Shown: positions 21,332 to 30,547, counted from the first letter of the stretch. The stretch: DNA of 64,000 nucleotides from Pseudomonas sp. BBP2017 (GCF_003024385.1 NZ_PVZN01000007.1:62001-126000), one strand, 5' to 3'. Made by a program: numbers and translations. The notes: generated by a model not told the origin, from the sequence alone.

Positions 21332-22495
21332 ATGAGTAGCACACAAACGGATTTTGACACATTGCAGAAAGAGGCTGAACGGCAGCCCGCAAACCTCATT
21401 CAGGCTATGGCAGAACGCGATGGCCCTAATGAAGGGGGGCTGACCCTGACACACGAGCACATTGTTACCCTAAACCAGTATGCCAACCATGTTTTCAGCT
21501 TGCCTATTACCCAAGAGGCGGTGACTCGCTGGCTGGGCTATTCCACCATCGCCGAGCGGGTGTTGATGCCGAGCAGCATGGTCGAGATGCACAAGCAGTT
21601 GCAGACACACGGACGTAGCTGGACAAAACTTGCGAACAACAGCAAGAAGCTCGGGTTCGAGTTGGCCGCCAGTGCCAATGGCATCAATTCCACGGGGGAC
21701 GAGGTGTTGGTGATTCTCGAAAAAAGCAGCGCCCTTGGCAAACGAAGGGAGGCCTGGGATACCCTTCACTTCGGCGCACCGGTCAGCCTTGGTGCAGACG
21801 ACAAGCGTAGGGTCGTGGACCTGATTGACTACATGGAACTCCTGCGCGAGGACGTGGACATTTTCGCCCGGCGTGTCTGTGTTGTACGCGAGGAAACTGA
21901 AGCGTTTAGAGATGCAGCGCGTGAAAAGCTGCTGCCCCTGGTGGCAACCAAAACCGAGGCGATCAAGCGTCAGAAGGTGAGCGGGGCGGTAGAGCAGTTA
22001 CGCGAAGATCTGCTCGAGCTTGATAAAGAAATCAAACGTCTTGAAGCCGAGTATGACCAATATTTCAACGCAGCGCTGAACGGTTTGAGTGCAGGGCTGC
22101 TGGGCTTGGTTATCACCGGTACCATCTATGGCACGAAGGCAGAGAAAGTACGTAAAGAGCGCAACAAGTGCCAGGAGCAGCGTGGTGAAGTGAGCCGGAA
22201 AATAAAAGCAGCCGTCAGGCTGGAAGGGCTTGTGGAGGAACTGGGGACGCAGATGGGACAGATGGAGACTCGACTCAGGGATGTCGTCACCGCCTCTTCG
22301 CACCTGCAATCCACTTGGCAGCTCATTGGTGTTTACATCGATGCATCGATTGAACATCTCGAACGTATTGAATCCAATCAGGCCTTGTTCAAGTTTGCGA
22401 CACATTTTAAACGTTTCATTGAACAATGGAAAGATATCGAGATGTTTGCTCAGCATATGAATCGCGTATTCGACGACGCCGCAGCTGCTAAATAA
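21332..22495 (+). CDS. XaxA/YaxA-like subunit A of a binary pore-forming cytotoxin
   Basis: This 387-residue, almost entirely helical protein resembles the alpha-xenorhabdolysin A subunit (XaxA/YaxA), a ClyA-type alpha-pore-forming toxin component. Long heptad-rich helices (about residues 180-245 and 270-345) flank a hydrophobic hairpin segment (ALNGLSAGLLGLVITGTIYG, about 247-267), which is followed by a basic stretch, KAEKVRKERNK. There is no signal peptide, as in known members. ATG 21332 is favoured over ATG 21326 because AGGGA then sits seven bases upstream. It is followed 12 bp later by the B subunit. Base composition is lower in GC than the flanking genes. Confidence 0.8.
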   Translation: MSSTQTDFDTLQKEAERQPANLIQAMAERDGPNEGGLTLTHEHIVTLNQYANHVFSLPITQEAVTRWLGYSTIAERVLMPSSMVEMHKQLQTHGRSWTKLANNSKKLGFELAASANGINSTGDEVLVILEKSSALGKRREAWDTLHFGAPVSLGADDKRRVVDLIDYMELLREDVDIFARRVCVVREETEAFRDAAREKLLPLVATKTEAIKRQKVSGAVEQLREDLLELDKEIKRLEAEYDQYFNAALNGLSAGLLGLVITGTIYGTKAEKVRKERNKCQEQRGEVSRKIKAAVRLEGLVEELGTQMGQMETRLRDVVTASSHLQSTWQLIGVYIDASIEHLERIESNQALFKFATHFKRFIEQWKDIEMFAQHMNRVFDDAAAAK

Positions 22496-22507
22496 GGATA
22501 CCTCGTC

Positions 22508-23518
22508 ATGAACGACAATGTTATTGCCTTTCGCACCGCTCTGCAAAATCCTAATATGGATAAATTACTGGGGGCGGCGTCTGCTTATTCAGGGTTCTGG
22601 GAAAAGCGCACATTCGATTTTTTGCCGCTGTTGCATACCTCGATCGAGCGGCATTACAAGGGTTTCATTAAGTATGTCGAAGAGTTAGACAAGAATTCTG
22701 AAGCGCTCGCTGTAACTATCAGGTCAGAAGATATTGAGCAGTTGTTAAGGGATCTTAAGGGAAGCATGGAGGCCCCCGATGAAGCGGAGTTTCTCCTTGA
22801 AGAAATCCAGCACTCTGTGGCCAATATTGGCAAAAAAATTGATGTTATGCTGGCGGGGGTGGAGATAGCCTCGAAGTCAATTGTCAGTCTTCCAACTTAT
22901 GATGCGAGCCTCGATAAAGCGGGTTATCTGAAAACCCAGGAGAGGGTGGCTAGCGACCTGCAAGTGCAAACCGGTGTACTGGCCGGAAAACGCAGCGAGC
23001 TTGCGGAACTGGAGAAAGTGATCGAAGTATTTGAGGCAAATGGAATAGAAAAACTGTTTAAGGGTAAGCTGCCAACGCTTGAGCAGGCCCAGGCAATGTT
23101 CGCTACGGCTGCTACCCCGGCTGGCGCTGTTTTGGCGGTCGGGCAGGCAGTGGAGGCGCTGAACGAGCTGATGGGGAGTATTCAAGAAGGGATGCGTTAC
23201 TCGCAACTCCATAACTTGCGTCGTTCACTGCAGACTCAAGTGAAAGAAATGGTCGCTGAACAGCGTGACCAGGAGCAGCGCGCGCATCAGTTGGTAAATA
23301 ATTTGAACGCACTTTCAGAGTATGCGCCACTGATTGAAAAACGTTCGGAGTGGCTGGCTGAAATGAACCAGATCCGCGTTAATCTGGAGGGGGTGCGTAA
23401 TCAGTTTCGCAGCATCAAGGTTGAAGGCGTTGAAAGTATTCAGGCGTTGAATAAGTTGCTGGCGGCGCTTCTTGTATATGCGAGCTATGTTGTTGCGGAA
23501 TTCAAAAAATCGTTCTAG
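22508..23518 (+). CDS. XaxB/YaxB-like subunit B of a binary pore-forming cytotoxin
   Basis: This 336-residue helical protein has the order and size of XaxB/YaxB subunits. Its N-terminal region contains the aromatic stretch SGFWEKRTFDFLPLL. A coiled-coil stalk follows (about 145-180 and 230-300), with a short hydrophobic segment (AMFATAATPAGAVLAVG, about 196-212) and a C-terminal hydrophobic helix (LLAALLVYASYVVA, about 317-330). In the known systems A and B assemble together into a membrane pore and neither is active alone. AAGGA precedes the start at 22508. GC in two sampled 60-base lines is only 48% and 42%. Confidence 0.78.
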   Translation: MNDNVIAFRTALQNPNMDKLLGAASAYSGFWEKRTFDFLPLLHTSIERHYKGFIKYVEELDKNSEALAVTIRSEDIEQLLRDLKGSMEAPDEAEFLLEEIQHSVANIGKKIDVMLAGVEIASKSIVSLPTYDASLDKAGYLKTQERVASDLQVQTGVLAGKRSELAELEKVIEVFEANGIEKLFKGKLPTLEQAQAMFATAATPAGAVLAVGQAVEALNELMGSIQEGMRYSQLHNLRRSLQTQVKEMVAEQRDQEQRAHQLVNNLNALSEYAPLIEKRSEWLAEMNQIRVNLEGVRNQFRSIKVEGVESIQALNKLLAALLVYASYVVAEFKKSF

Positions 23519-23923
23519 CTGGATCGACTGTCAAGTCAGGGCCTGATGCCTCTGTATATTTAATGCCGGGGTGTCAGGTGTGTGGAATATGTTTGTGGAG
23601 GGTTCATGGATATGCGCGAGAGCAGAGCCAGGATGGCAAGCGCAGGCCTCGCGCCTGCCTGAAAATTTTCTGAAAATGATGTGCTCAGCGCTTGATACAG
23701 GTGCTTTGGTTTTTTCGCAAGATCAGGTTTAGAGTCTGAATGAATATGTAAGGTATGTTAGGGTAATGCCGCAATAGCCCTGTGAACTGACCCGCTGGGT
23801 AAGCAAATAGGGCGGATCAAATGATGGTGCATTCCGGCTGATGGTGGGGGGACAGGCCCACGGCTACCTAGATGACAGTGCTGATGCGGGTTTTCCAGGC
23901 CCGCATTCAGGCTCAAGTTGACC
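23519..23923. other. 405-bp non-coding gap after the toxin pair
   Basis: No convincing gene is present. There are two imperfect structures. One is GCAGGC/GCCTGC (23642-23658), followed by an AT-rich GAAAATTTTC, which may end the toxin transcript. The other is ATGCGGG/CCCGCAT (23884-23906), just beyond the lon stop. Neither has a long T-run. AT-rich sequence continues to about 23.76 kb, where composition returns to the chromosomal norm. Confidence 0.5.
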
Positions 23924-26347
23924 TCAACTGAACAATACTTTCGCCACATCACTGAAGCGCTTGGCGAAATGCACGCTCAGGCCTTCCTTGAGGTAGTCGG
24001 GCAACTCTTCGAAGTCGCCGCGGTTGGCTTCCGGCAGGATCAGTTCAAAGATTTTCTGCCGCCGTGCTGCAATCACCTTCTCACGTACCCCGCCAATGGG
24101 CAGGACCTGCCCGGTCAAGGTCAGCTCGCCGGTCATCGCCACGCCTTTTTTCGGCGCCTGGTCACGGGCCAGGGACAGCAGGGCGCTGGCCATGGTCACC
24201 CCGGCGCTGGGGCCGTCCTTGGGCGTGGCGCCTTCGGGTACATGCAGGTGGATGAAGGCTTCATTGAAGAAGGAGGGTTCGCCGCCGTACTTGGCCAGGT
24301 TGGCGCTGACATAGCTGTAGGCGATTTCGGCCGACTCCTTCATTACATCACCCAGTTGGCCGGTCAGCTTGAAGCCGCGGTTGAGGGTGTGGATGCGCGT
24401 TGCTTCGATCGGCAGGGTAGCGCCGCCCATGCTGGTCCAGGCCAGGCCGGTGATCACGCCTTTGCCCGACAACACCTGCTCACTGCGAAACACCGGCATG
24501 CCCAGGGACGCTTCGAGATCTTTGCTGCCAATCTTGATCTTCGCTTCGGGGTTTTCCAGCAGTTGCATCACCGCCTTGCGCACCAGTTTGCCCAGCTGCT
24601 TTTCCAGCTGACGCACACCGGCCTCACGCGCATAGCCCTCGATGACCGTGCGCAGGGCGCCGTCAGTAATGCTCAGGCTGGACTTGGCCACACCGGCTTT
24701 CTTGAGCTGTTTTGGCCACAGGTGGCGCTTGGCAATGGCCAGTTTTTCTTCGGTGATATAGCCGGACAGGCGAATCACTTCCATGCGGTCGAGCAATGGC
24801 CCGGGAATCGAGTCGAGGGTGTTGGCGGTGCACACGAACAGTACCTTGGACAGGTCCAGTCGCAGATCAAGGTAATGGTCGAGGAAATCGACGTTCTGTT
24901 CGGGATCGAGGGTTTCCAGCAGCGCCGAGGCGGGGTCGCCCTGGTAGCTCTGGCCCATCTTGTCGATCTCATCAAGCATGATCACCGGGTTCATCACCTC
25001 GACGTCTTTGAGTGCCTGCACCAACTTGCCTGGCTGGGCACCGATGTAGGTACGCCGGTGGCCCTTGATCTCGGCCTCGTCGCGCATGCCGCCGACGCTG
25101 AAGCGATAGAACGGACGGCCCAGGGATTGCGCGATGGACTTGCCGATGCTGGTTTTGCCGACCCCGGGCGGGCCCACCAGCAGGACGATGGAACCGCTGA
25201 TTTCACCTTTCCAGGCGCCGATGGCGAGGAACTCGAGAATCCGTTCCTTGATATCGTCGAGCCCGGCATGGTGCTGGTCGAGGATCTTGCGCGCGTGCTT
25301 GAGGTCGAGCTTGTCCTTGCCGTACACGCCCCAGGGCAGGGCAGTGGCCCAGTCCAGGTAATTGCGGGTGACAGCGTATTCGGGGGAGCCGGTTTCAAGA
25401 ATCGACAGCTTGCCCATTTCTTCGTCGATGCGTTTTTTCGTGGCGCCAGGCAATGTCTTGCCCTGCAAGCGCTGTTCGAACTGCTCGAGATCGGCACTGC
25501 GGTCGTCTTTGGTCAGGCCTAGTTCCTGCTGGATGACCTTGAGCTGCTCTTTGAGGAAGAACTCGCGCTGATGCTCGCCGATCTGCCGGTTTACCTCAGC
25601 AGAAATTTCGTTCTGCAGGTGAGCGACTTCGACTTCTTTGCGCAGCATTGGCAGAACTTTTTCCATGCGTTTGAGCATCGGCACGCAGTCGAGCACTTCC
25701 TGCAACTGGTTGCCGGTGGCCGAGGTCAGCGCCGCGGCGAAGTCGGTCAACGGCGACGGATCGTTGGGACTGAAGCGGTTGAGGTAGTTCTTCAGCTCTT
25801 CGCTGTACAGCGGGTTGAGTGGCAGCAGCTCCTTGATCGCATTGATCAGGGCCATGCCGTAGGCCTTGACCTCGTCGGTCGGTTCGCTCGGCTGATGCGG
25901 GTATTCGACTTCGACCAGGTAAGGTGGGCGGTGGTGTTTGAGCCAGGTGCGGATGCGTACCCGGGTCAGGCCCTGGGCGACGAACTGCAGCTTGCCGTTC
26001 TCGCGGCTGGCGTGGTGAACCTTGACCAGGGTGCCATACAGCGGCAGGGCCGAGGTGTCGAAATGTCGGTGATCTTCCGGCGGGGTGTCCATGAAAAACA
26101 GCGCCAGGGAGTGGTGCGGAGTCTTGGCGACCAGGTCCAGGGTTTCGGCCCAGGGTTCTTCATTGACGATGACCGGCAGTACTTGTGCCGGGAAGAACGG
26201 GCGGTTGTGGATCGGGATCACATAGACCCTTTCCGGCAGTTGCTGGCCGGGCAGGGCGAGGTGGTGGCCGGTGTGTCGGGAAGCTTCAGGATGCTCGACT
26301 TCGGCGTGTTCCTCGGGATGTTCGGGTAGATCCTGCTGATCATTCAT
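23924..26347 (-). CDS. lon: ATP-dependent protease Lon
   Basis: This cytoplasmic AAA+ protease of 807 residues degrades misfolded and regulatory proteins. An acidic, histidine-containing N-terminal extension (about residues 1-35) precedes the substrate-binding LON domain. The AAA+ module has Walker A GPPGVGKT (392-399). The protease domain has catalytic Ser714 (KDGPSAGV) and Lys757 (GGVREKV), 43 residues apart as in E. coli. Pseudomonads often carry two lon genes, and this copy lies beside gcd. A heat-shock-type promoter is visible upstream. Confidence 0.96.
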   Translation of the reverse strand: MNDQQDLPEHPEEHAEVEHPEASRHTGHHLALPGQQLPERVYVIPIHNRPFFPAQVLPVIVNEEPWAETLDLVAKTPHHSLALFFMDTPPEDHRHFDTSALPLYGTLVKVHHASRENGKLQFVAQGLTRVRIRTWLKHHRPPYLVEVEYPHQPSEPTDEVKAYGMALINAIKELLPLNPLYSEELKNYLNRFSPNDPSPLTDFAAALTSATGNQLQEVLDCVPMLKRMEKVLPMLRKEVEVAHLQNEISAEVNRQIGEHQREFFLKEQLKVIQQELGLTKDDRSADLEQFEQRLQGKTLPGATKKRIDEEMGKLSILETGSPEYAVTRNYLDWATALPWGVYGKDKLDLKHARKILDQHHAGLDDIKERILEFLAIGAWKGEISGSIVLLVGPPGVGKTSIGKSIAQSLGRPFYRFSVGGMRDEAEIKGHRRTYIGAQPGKLVQALKDVEVMNPVIMLDEIDKMGQSYQGDPASALLETLDPEQNVDFLDHYLDLRLDLSKVLFVCTANTLDSIPGPLLDRMEVIRLSGYITEEKLAIAKRHLWPKQLKKAGVAKSSLSITDGALRTVIEGYAREAGVRQLEKQLGKLVRKAVMQLLENPEAKIKIGSKDLEASLGMPVFRSEQVLSGKGVITGLAWTSMGGATLPIEATRIHTLNRGFKLTGQLGDVMKESAEIAYSYVSANLAKYGGEPSFFNEAFIHLHVPEGATPKDGPSAGVTMASALLSLARDQAPKKGVAMTGELTLTGQVLPIGGVREKVIAARRQKIFELILPEANRGDFEELPDYLKEGLSVHFAKRFSDVAKVLFS

Positions 26348-26377
26348 GGGGCACCTGCGTAAATGACTATGGTGCTT

Positions 26378-26405
26378 ACATGGGGCGGATTGGGGGTGGT
26401 TTCAA
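26378..26405 (-). promoter_or_regulatory. Sigma-32-type heat-shock promoter of lon
   Basis: On the minus strand TTGAAA (26405-26400) is followed after 14 bases by CCCCATGT (26385-26378), an exact match to the sigma-32 -10 consensus CCCCATNT. The lon ATG is about 30 bp downstream, with AGGTG as a ribosome-binding site. Confidence 0.7.
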
Positions 26406-26417
26406 TGGTGTGGCCCG

Positions 26418-26473
26418 ATCGCGGGGCAAGCCCGCTCCCACTGAAGCCGGTGGGAGCGGGCTTGCCCCGCGAT
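26418..26473. repeat. REP palindrome pair with perfect 23-bp arms
   Basis: Arms 26418-26440 and 26451-26473 are exact inverted copies around ten bases. The element fills the space between the gcd stop and the lon promoter, so it may end the oprB-gcd transcript before lon. Confidence 0.9.
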
Positions 26474-26477
26474 AGAT

Positions 26478-28886
26478 TTACTCAGCCAATTTGTAAGCGA
26501 TTACGTAATCACCCATTTTGGTCCCCAGCGAACCATGACCGCCAGCGGTCACCAGGACGTATTGCTTGCCGCCCTTACCGGTGTAGGTCATCGGCGTGGC
26601 CTGGCCGCCTGCTGGCAGGCGCGCTTTCCACAGCTCCTTGCCGGTATTGGTGTCATAAGCGCGCAAGTACTGGTCCAGGGTGCCGCTCAGGAAGCCCAGG
26701 CCGCCGGCTGTGACGATCGAGCCGCCCATGCTCGGCACGCCAATCGGCAGGCCAATCGGGATCGGCGAGCTGTCACGGCTGGTGCCATTCTTGTGTTTCC
26801 ACACCACCTGGTTAGTGGTCAGGTCGATACCGGCCACATAGCCCCAGGCAGGCGCCTGGCAAGGCACGCCGAGAGGCGACATGAACGGGTGCATGATCAC
26901 CGCGTACGGGGCGCCGGTGTTCGGTTGCACGCCGCTGGTTTCACTCTCGCGCTTGCTGCCGGCGGCGACTTGCTCACGCGGCACCATCTTCGAGACGAAG
27001 GCCATGTAGTTCGGCGAGGTGAACAGCAGCTGACGGACCGGGTCGACCGAGACGCTGCCCCAGTTGAAGACGCCAACGTTACCCGGGTACACCAGGCTGC
27101 CCTGAAGCGACGGCGGGGTGTACTGGCCTTCGTAGCGTAGCTCGCGGAACTGGATGCGGCAGAGCATCTGGTCGAACGGGCTGGCGCCCCACATGGCTTG
27201 TTCGGTCAGGTCCGGGCCAAGCAGGTTGAGATCGGAGCGGGCTTGTGTCGGGGCGGTATAGTCGCCTTCGACAGCACCTTGCGGGGCCGGGATTTCGCGG
27301 ATCGGCACGATCGGGGTGCCGTCACGACGGTCGAGCACATACAGGCTGCCCTGTTTGGTCGGCGCGATCAGTGCAGGTTTGACGCCGTCGGCGGTCTTCA
27401 GGTCGAGCAGGGTTGGCTGGCTGCCGACGTCCATGTCCCACAGGTCGTGGTGGGTGAACTGGTAGTTCCAGCGCACCTTGCCGTTGCGCAGGTCGAGCGC
27501 GACGATGCCAGCGCTGAACTTCTCGGCGCCGGGGGTGCGGTCGGCGCCCCACTGGTCAGGGGTCTGGTTGCCCAGAGGCAGGAAGACCATGCCGAGTTTT
27601 TCGTCGACACTGGCCAATGACCACATGTTCGCCGAGTTGCGGCTGTAGGTCTTGCCGGGAGCCAATGGTGCGGTGTCGTCCGGGTTGTTGCTGTCCCAGT
27701 TCCACACTAGGCGGCCATCGTGAACGTCGTAGGCGCGAATCACTCCGGACGGCTCGTTGGTCGACTCGTTGTCGGTCACATGGCCGCCGATGATCACCAG
27801 TTCGCGGGTGATCGCCGCAGGCGAGGTGGAGTAATAGCCGCCAGCAGTGAACGGGCCGATGCCGGTGGTCAGGTCGATTACACCCTGGTTACCGAAACCT
27901 TCGCAGACTTTACCGGTGTCGGCGTTCAGTGCAATCAGGCGGGCGTCGGCGGTGGGCAGGTAAAGGCGACGCGGACAAGCACGGGCCACCACCTGGCCGG
28001 CGTCGGAGATCTTCGGCGCCGGGCTGCCGTCAACACTGATGTAGCTGTTCTCGTCGTAATACGAAACACCGCGGCAGGTCATGTGGGCGAAGCCCTTGAA
28101 ACCTGTCGGGCTCTTGATCTGCGGGTCGAAGCGCCAGATTTCGGCACCGGTGTCCGGGTCCAGGGCCAGCACTTTGCTGTGTGCGGTGCAGGCATAGAGC
28201 ATGCCGTTGACCTTGAGCGGGGTGTTCTGGTTGGTCAGTTCCACCGGGTCGTTGTCGGTTGGCAGGTCGCCGGTACGGATACGCCAGGCTTCCTGCAGCT
28301 TGTGCACGTTGTCCGGAGTAATCTGGCGCAGTGGCGAGTAGCGATCGCCGAACTCGGTGCGGCCGTAGGCCTGCCACTCGCCATCGGGCATTTGCGGCGC
28401 GGTACTGCTCAGGCCGGTGCTGTCGCGACCCAGCTTGCCCTTGATTTCATCCGGATGAGTGAACTGGCTGGCCACGGCGGTGGCGCCAGACAAGACCACG
28501 GCCAGGCTCAGCAGCGCCGGGTTGATCTTCGACGGATTGCCGAGCAGTGGACGGCGTGCCCATGGCAGCAGCAGGACCACACCCAGGGCAAACCACAGGG
28601 CCAGGCGCGGCACCAGTTGCCACCAGTCAAAGCCCACTTCCCACAGCGCCCACAGGGTGCTGCCCAGCAATACCAGGCCATACAGACCCAGAGCGTGGCG
28701 GCGCAGGGCCAGCAGGAGGATGCCGGACAGGGCGAAACCGATCCCGGCGATCAGGTAGTACAGCGAGCCGCCGAGCTGGCTCAGTTTGATGCCGCCCGCC
28801 AGCAGGGCCAGGCCCATCAGCAGCAACAGCACGCCAATCAGACGCGGCAGCCAGCGGGTTCTACTCAGGGCACCTTCTGTGCTCAT
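26478..28886 (-). CDS. gcd: Membrane-bound PQQ-dependent glucose dehydrogenase
   Basis: Gcd oxidises glucose to gluconolactone at the periplasmic face and passes electrons to ubiquinone. The 802-residue protein begins with about five membrane helices (residues 13-140), followed by the PQQ beta-propeller. Repeated WxF/GK blade motifs, the conserved SANMWSLASVDEKLGMVFLP-type region and the terminal GGHGSLGTKMGDYVIAYKL are present. oprB lies 30 bp upstream in the same direction, forming an operon that couples glucose entry to its oxidation. Confidence 0.96.
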   Translation of the reverse strand: MSTEGALSRTRWLPRLIGVLLLLMGLALLAGGIKLSQLGGSLYYLIAGIGFALSGILLLALRRHALGLYGLVLLGSTLWALWEVGFDWWQLVPRLALWFALGVVLLLPWARRPLLGNPSKINPALLSLAVVLSGATAVASQFTHPDEIKGKLGRDSTGLSSTAPQMPDGEWQAYGRTEFGDRYSPLRQITPDNVHKLQEAWRIRTGDLPTDNDPVELTNQNTPLKVNGMLYACTAHSKVLALDPDTGAEIWRFDPQIKSPTGFKGFAHMTCRGVSYYDENSYISVDGSPAPKISDAGQVVARACPRRLYLPTADARLIALNADTGKVCEGFGNQGVIDLTTGIGPFTAGGYYSTSPAAITRELVIIGGHVTDNESTNEPSGVIRAYDVHDGRLVWNWDSNNPDDTAPLAPGKTYSRNSANMWSLASVDEKLGMVFLPLGNQTPDQWGADRTPGAEKFSAGIVALDLRNGKVRWNYQFTHHDLWDMDVGSQPTLLDLKTADGVKPALIAPTKQGSLYVLDRRDGTPIVPIREIPAPQGAVEGDYTAPTQARSDLNLLGPDLTEQAMWGASPFDQMLCRIQFRELRYEGQYTPPSLQGSLVYPGNVGVFNWGSVSVDPVRQLLFTSPNYMAFVSKMVPREQVAAGSKRESETSGVQPNTGAPYAVIMHPFMSPLGVPCQAPAWGYVAGIDLTTNQVVWKHKNGTSRDSSPIPIGLPIGVPSMGGSIVTAGGLGFLSGTLDQYLRAYDTNTGKELWKARLPAGGQATPMTYTGKGGKQYVLVTAGGHGSLGTKMGDYVIAYKLAE

Positions 28887-28916
28887 CGTGTGTTCTCCGT
28901 TAAGTGAAAAGGGCGA

Positions 28917-30275
28917 TTAAAAACTGCTCTGGATCTTGATCCCGCCGATCAGCGTGTCGTCGACCTGGCTCACGCCACCAGGGTGGCGGATGTACTGCAG
29001 GTTCGGGCGCACGGTCAGCCAGTCGGCCAGGTGAATGCCGTAGTACAGCTCGGCGCTGTACTCGGTGTCCTGGATCGGACGGAACAGGGGATCGTTGTAG
29101 TCGCTGACGCCGTTGGCCTGATTGAGCGCCTCGGCGTTCTTGCGGTAGGCAGGGTTGACGTGCACGCGGGCCAGGGCGAAACCGATATCGTCCTTGGCGC
29201 GGGCATCGAAGGGCCCCTTGTACACCACACCTGCCGAAACATAGTTGTCGATGGCATTGGTCTTCTTGTCGTGCAACGTGGCGTTGGCGAATACGCTCAG
29301 GCCACGGGAGTGGTCGGAAGCCTGCGACGTCAACTGTTGCTGGGCACCGAGCCAGAAGCCGTGCTTGCTCGAACTGCTGCGATAAGCCTGGCCGCTCAGT
29401 GCTGCCGGTTGGTCGTTGCTGTCCTTGTAGACATCAGTTGCCTTGGCATTACTGTAGTAGTAACCGGCGCGATATTCCCCTGGCAGGCCATTGACCGCCG
29501 GGCTCCAGACCAGCTCGACCGGGATCACCGCGCCCTGGGTGCCGCTGCCGCTGAGCTTGAAGCCGTTGCTACGGTCCAGGTTCGAAGGGTTTTGCTCATA
29601 GGCGCCGATCTGCGCGTAGAGCTCGGGCGTGAGGTTGTATTTGACCCGCAGGGCCCACTGGCTGACCGGCCAGTTGTACCAGATGTCGCCGGCCCAGTTG
29701 CCGACCTGGGAGCCGCAGAAGGCCAGGTTCTGGAAGTCACAGGGGAAACTGTTGAAGTCCTCACCCTGACCGAAGCGGCCGAATTTCACATCCAGTGCGC
29801 CGTCGAAGTACTTCTGCTTGATCCACATCTGGGTCAGCCGCCAGGTCTGGCCACGGCCCCAGACTTCCTGGGCCGAGGTGAAGCCGCCGACCCGTGGGTC
29901 GTTGATGCGGTCGTTGCTGATGTTGTCGCCGTGGCGCTGTGTGACGGTCAGCTGGAACTCGGCGTCCTGCCAGCCGAGGATCTTCTGCAGGTCCAGATGC
30001 GTGCCGAGGGCGAACTGGCCGCTGTAGCGCGCCGTCTGGTCGTCGTCATAGCCGCCGTGCAGGTTGGCGCCCATCTCGCCGGTGTAACCGAGGGTGAAGT
30101 CGTAGCCGCGTTCAGCCAGCTCCGTGCGGGTGCCGCCCCAATCGCCGAGCATCCATGGCGAGTCGCTGACGAACATCGCGGCGGCCTGAGCGCTGGGGGC
30201 GAGGCTGGCGATGGCCAGCCCCGAAAACAGCGTCCGGGTGGCGGGGGAAAGGCGGAAACGATGAATCTGAGGCAT
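28917..30275 (-). CDS. oprB: Carbohydrate-selective porin OprB
   Basis: This outer-membrane glucose/sugar porin of 452 residues has a signal peptide ending PSAQAAA. It contains WMLGDWGGTRTELAERGYDFTLGYTGE near the mature N-terminus, EFQLTVTQRHGDNI, and a terminal strand ending GGIKIQSSF, all typical of OprB. It is the first gene of an oprB-gcd operon. About 270 bp of upstream DNA separates it from the TonB-receptor gene and contains the perfect 12-bp palindrome TGAATCGATTCA at 30366-30377. Confidence 0.95.
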   Translation of the reverse strand: MPQIHRFRLSPATRTLFSGLAIASLAPSAQAAAMFVSDSPWMLGDWGGTRTELAERGYDFTLGYTGEMGANLHGGYDDDQTARYSGQFALGTHLDLQKILGWQDAEFQLTVTQRHGDNISNDRINDPRVGGFTSAQEVWGRGQTWRLTQMWIKQKYFDGALDVKFGRFGQGEDFNSFPCDFQNLAFCGSQVGNWAGDIWYNWPVSQWALRVKYNLTPELYAQIGAYEQNPSNLDRSNGFKLSGSGTQGAVIPVELVWSPAVNGLPGEYRAGYYYSNAKATDVYKDSNDQPAALSGQAYRSSSSKHGFWLGAQQQLTSQASDHSRGLSVFANATLHDKKTNAIDNYVSAGVVYKGPFDARAKDDIGFALARVHVNPAYRKNAEALNQANGVSDYNDPLFRPIQDTEYSAELYYGIHLADWLTVRPNLQYIRHPGGVSQVDDTLIGGIKIQSSF

Positions 30276-30365
30276 GAGATAGCGCTATCTTTTGATTGTT
30301 GAAAAAACGGCAAGTGCAACGAAGCACGGGGTCTTAGAAGGAAAATGGCTGCGATGGGTATCGAA

Positions 30366-30377
30366 TGAATCGATTCA
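30366..30377. promoter_or_regulatory. Perfect 12-bp palindrome upstream of oprB
   Basis: TGAATCGATTCA lies about 90 bp upstream of the oprB start codon, in the region expected to hold the promoter. It has the TGAA...TTCA form seen in sugar-responsive LacI-family operators of Pseudomonas, such as PtxS, but the core differs. The regulator is unknown. Confidence 0.35.
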
Positions 30378-30499
30378 GCTTGCGGCAGGGAGGATATAGG
30401 GGAAGTTGTAAGAAAAAAAGACAAAATGTCGCACGGGATTATTGCCAGGTGAGTAACAGTCTGGATCAAGCCGGCTCCACAAATGCACCGCGAACACCT

Positions 30500-30520
30500 G
30501 TAGGAGCCGGCTTGCCGGCG
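30500..30520. repeat. Single REP-like element (GTAGGAGCCGGCTTGCCGGC type)
   Basis: This belongs to a different REP subfamily from the CGCGGGGCAAGC copies. Its core is GCCGGC-TT-GCCGGC. It lies downstream of the TonB-receptor gene. Confidence 0.6.
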
Positions 30521-30547
30521 AAAGGGGCGCGAGGCACCCCCCGGCGA

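Noticed and set aside
23758..23952. Open frame of about 64 codons on the minus strand downstream of lon
   Set aside because: It overlaps the lon 3' end in another frame and shows no signal peptide, domain or ribosome-binding site.
23918..25522. Open frame of about 534 codons on the plus strand
   Set aside because: It is a mirror of lon in the opposite strand. The lon protein has all catalytic motifs, so this frame is not coding.
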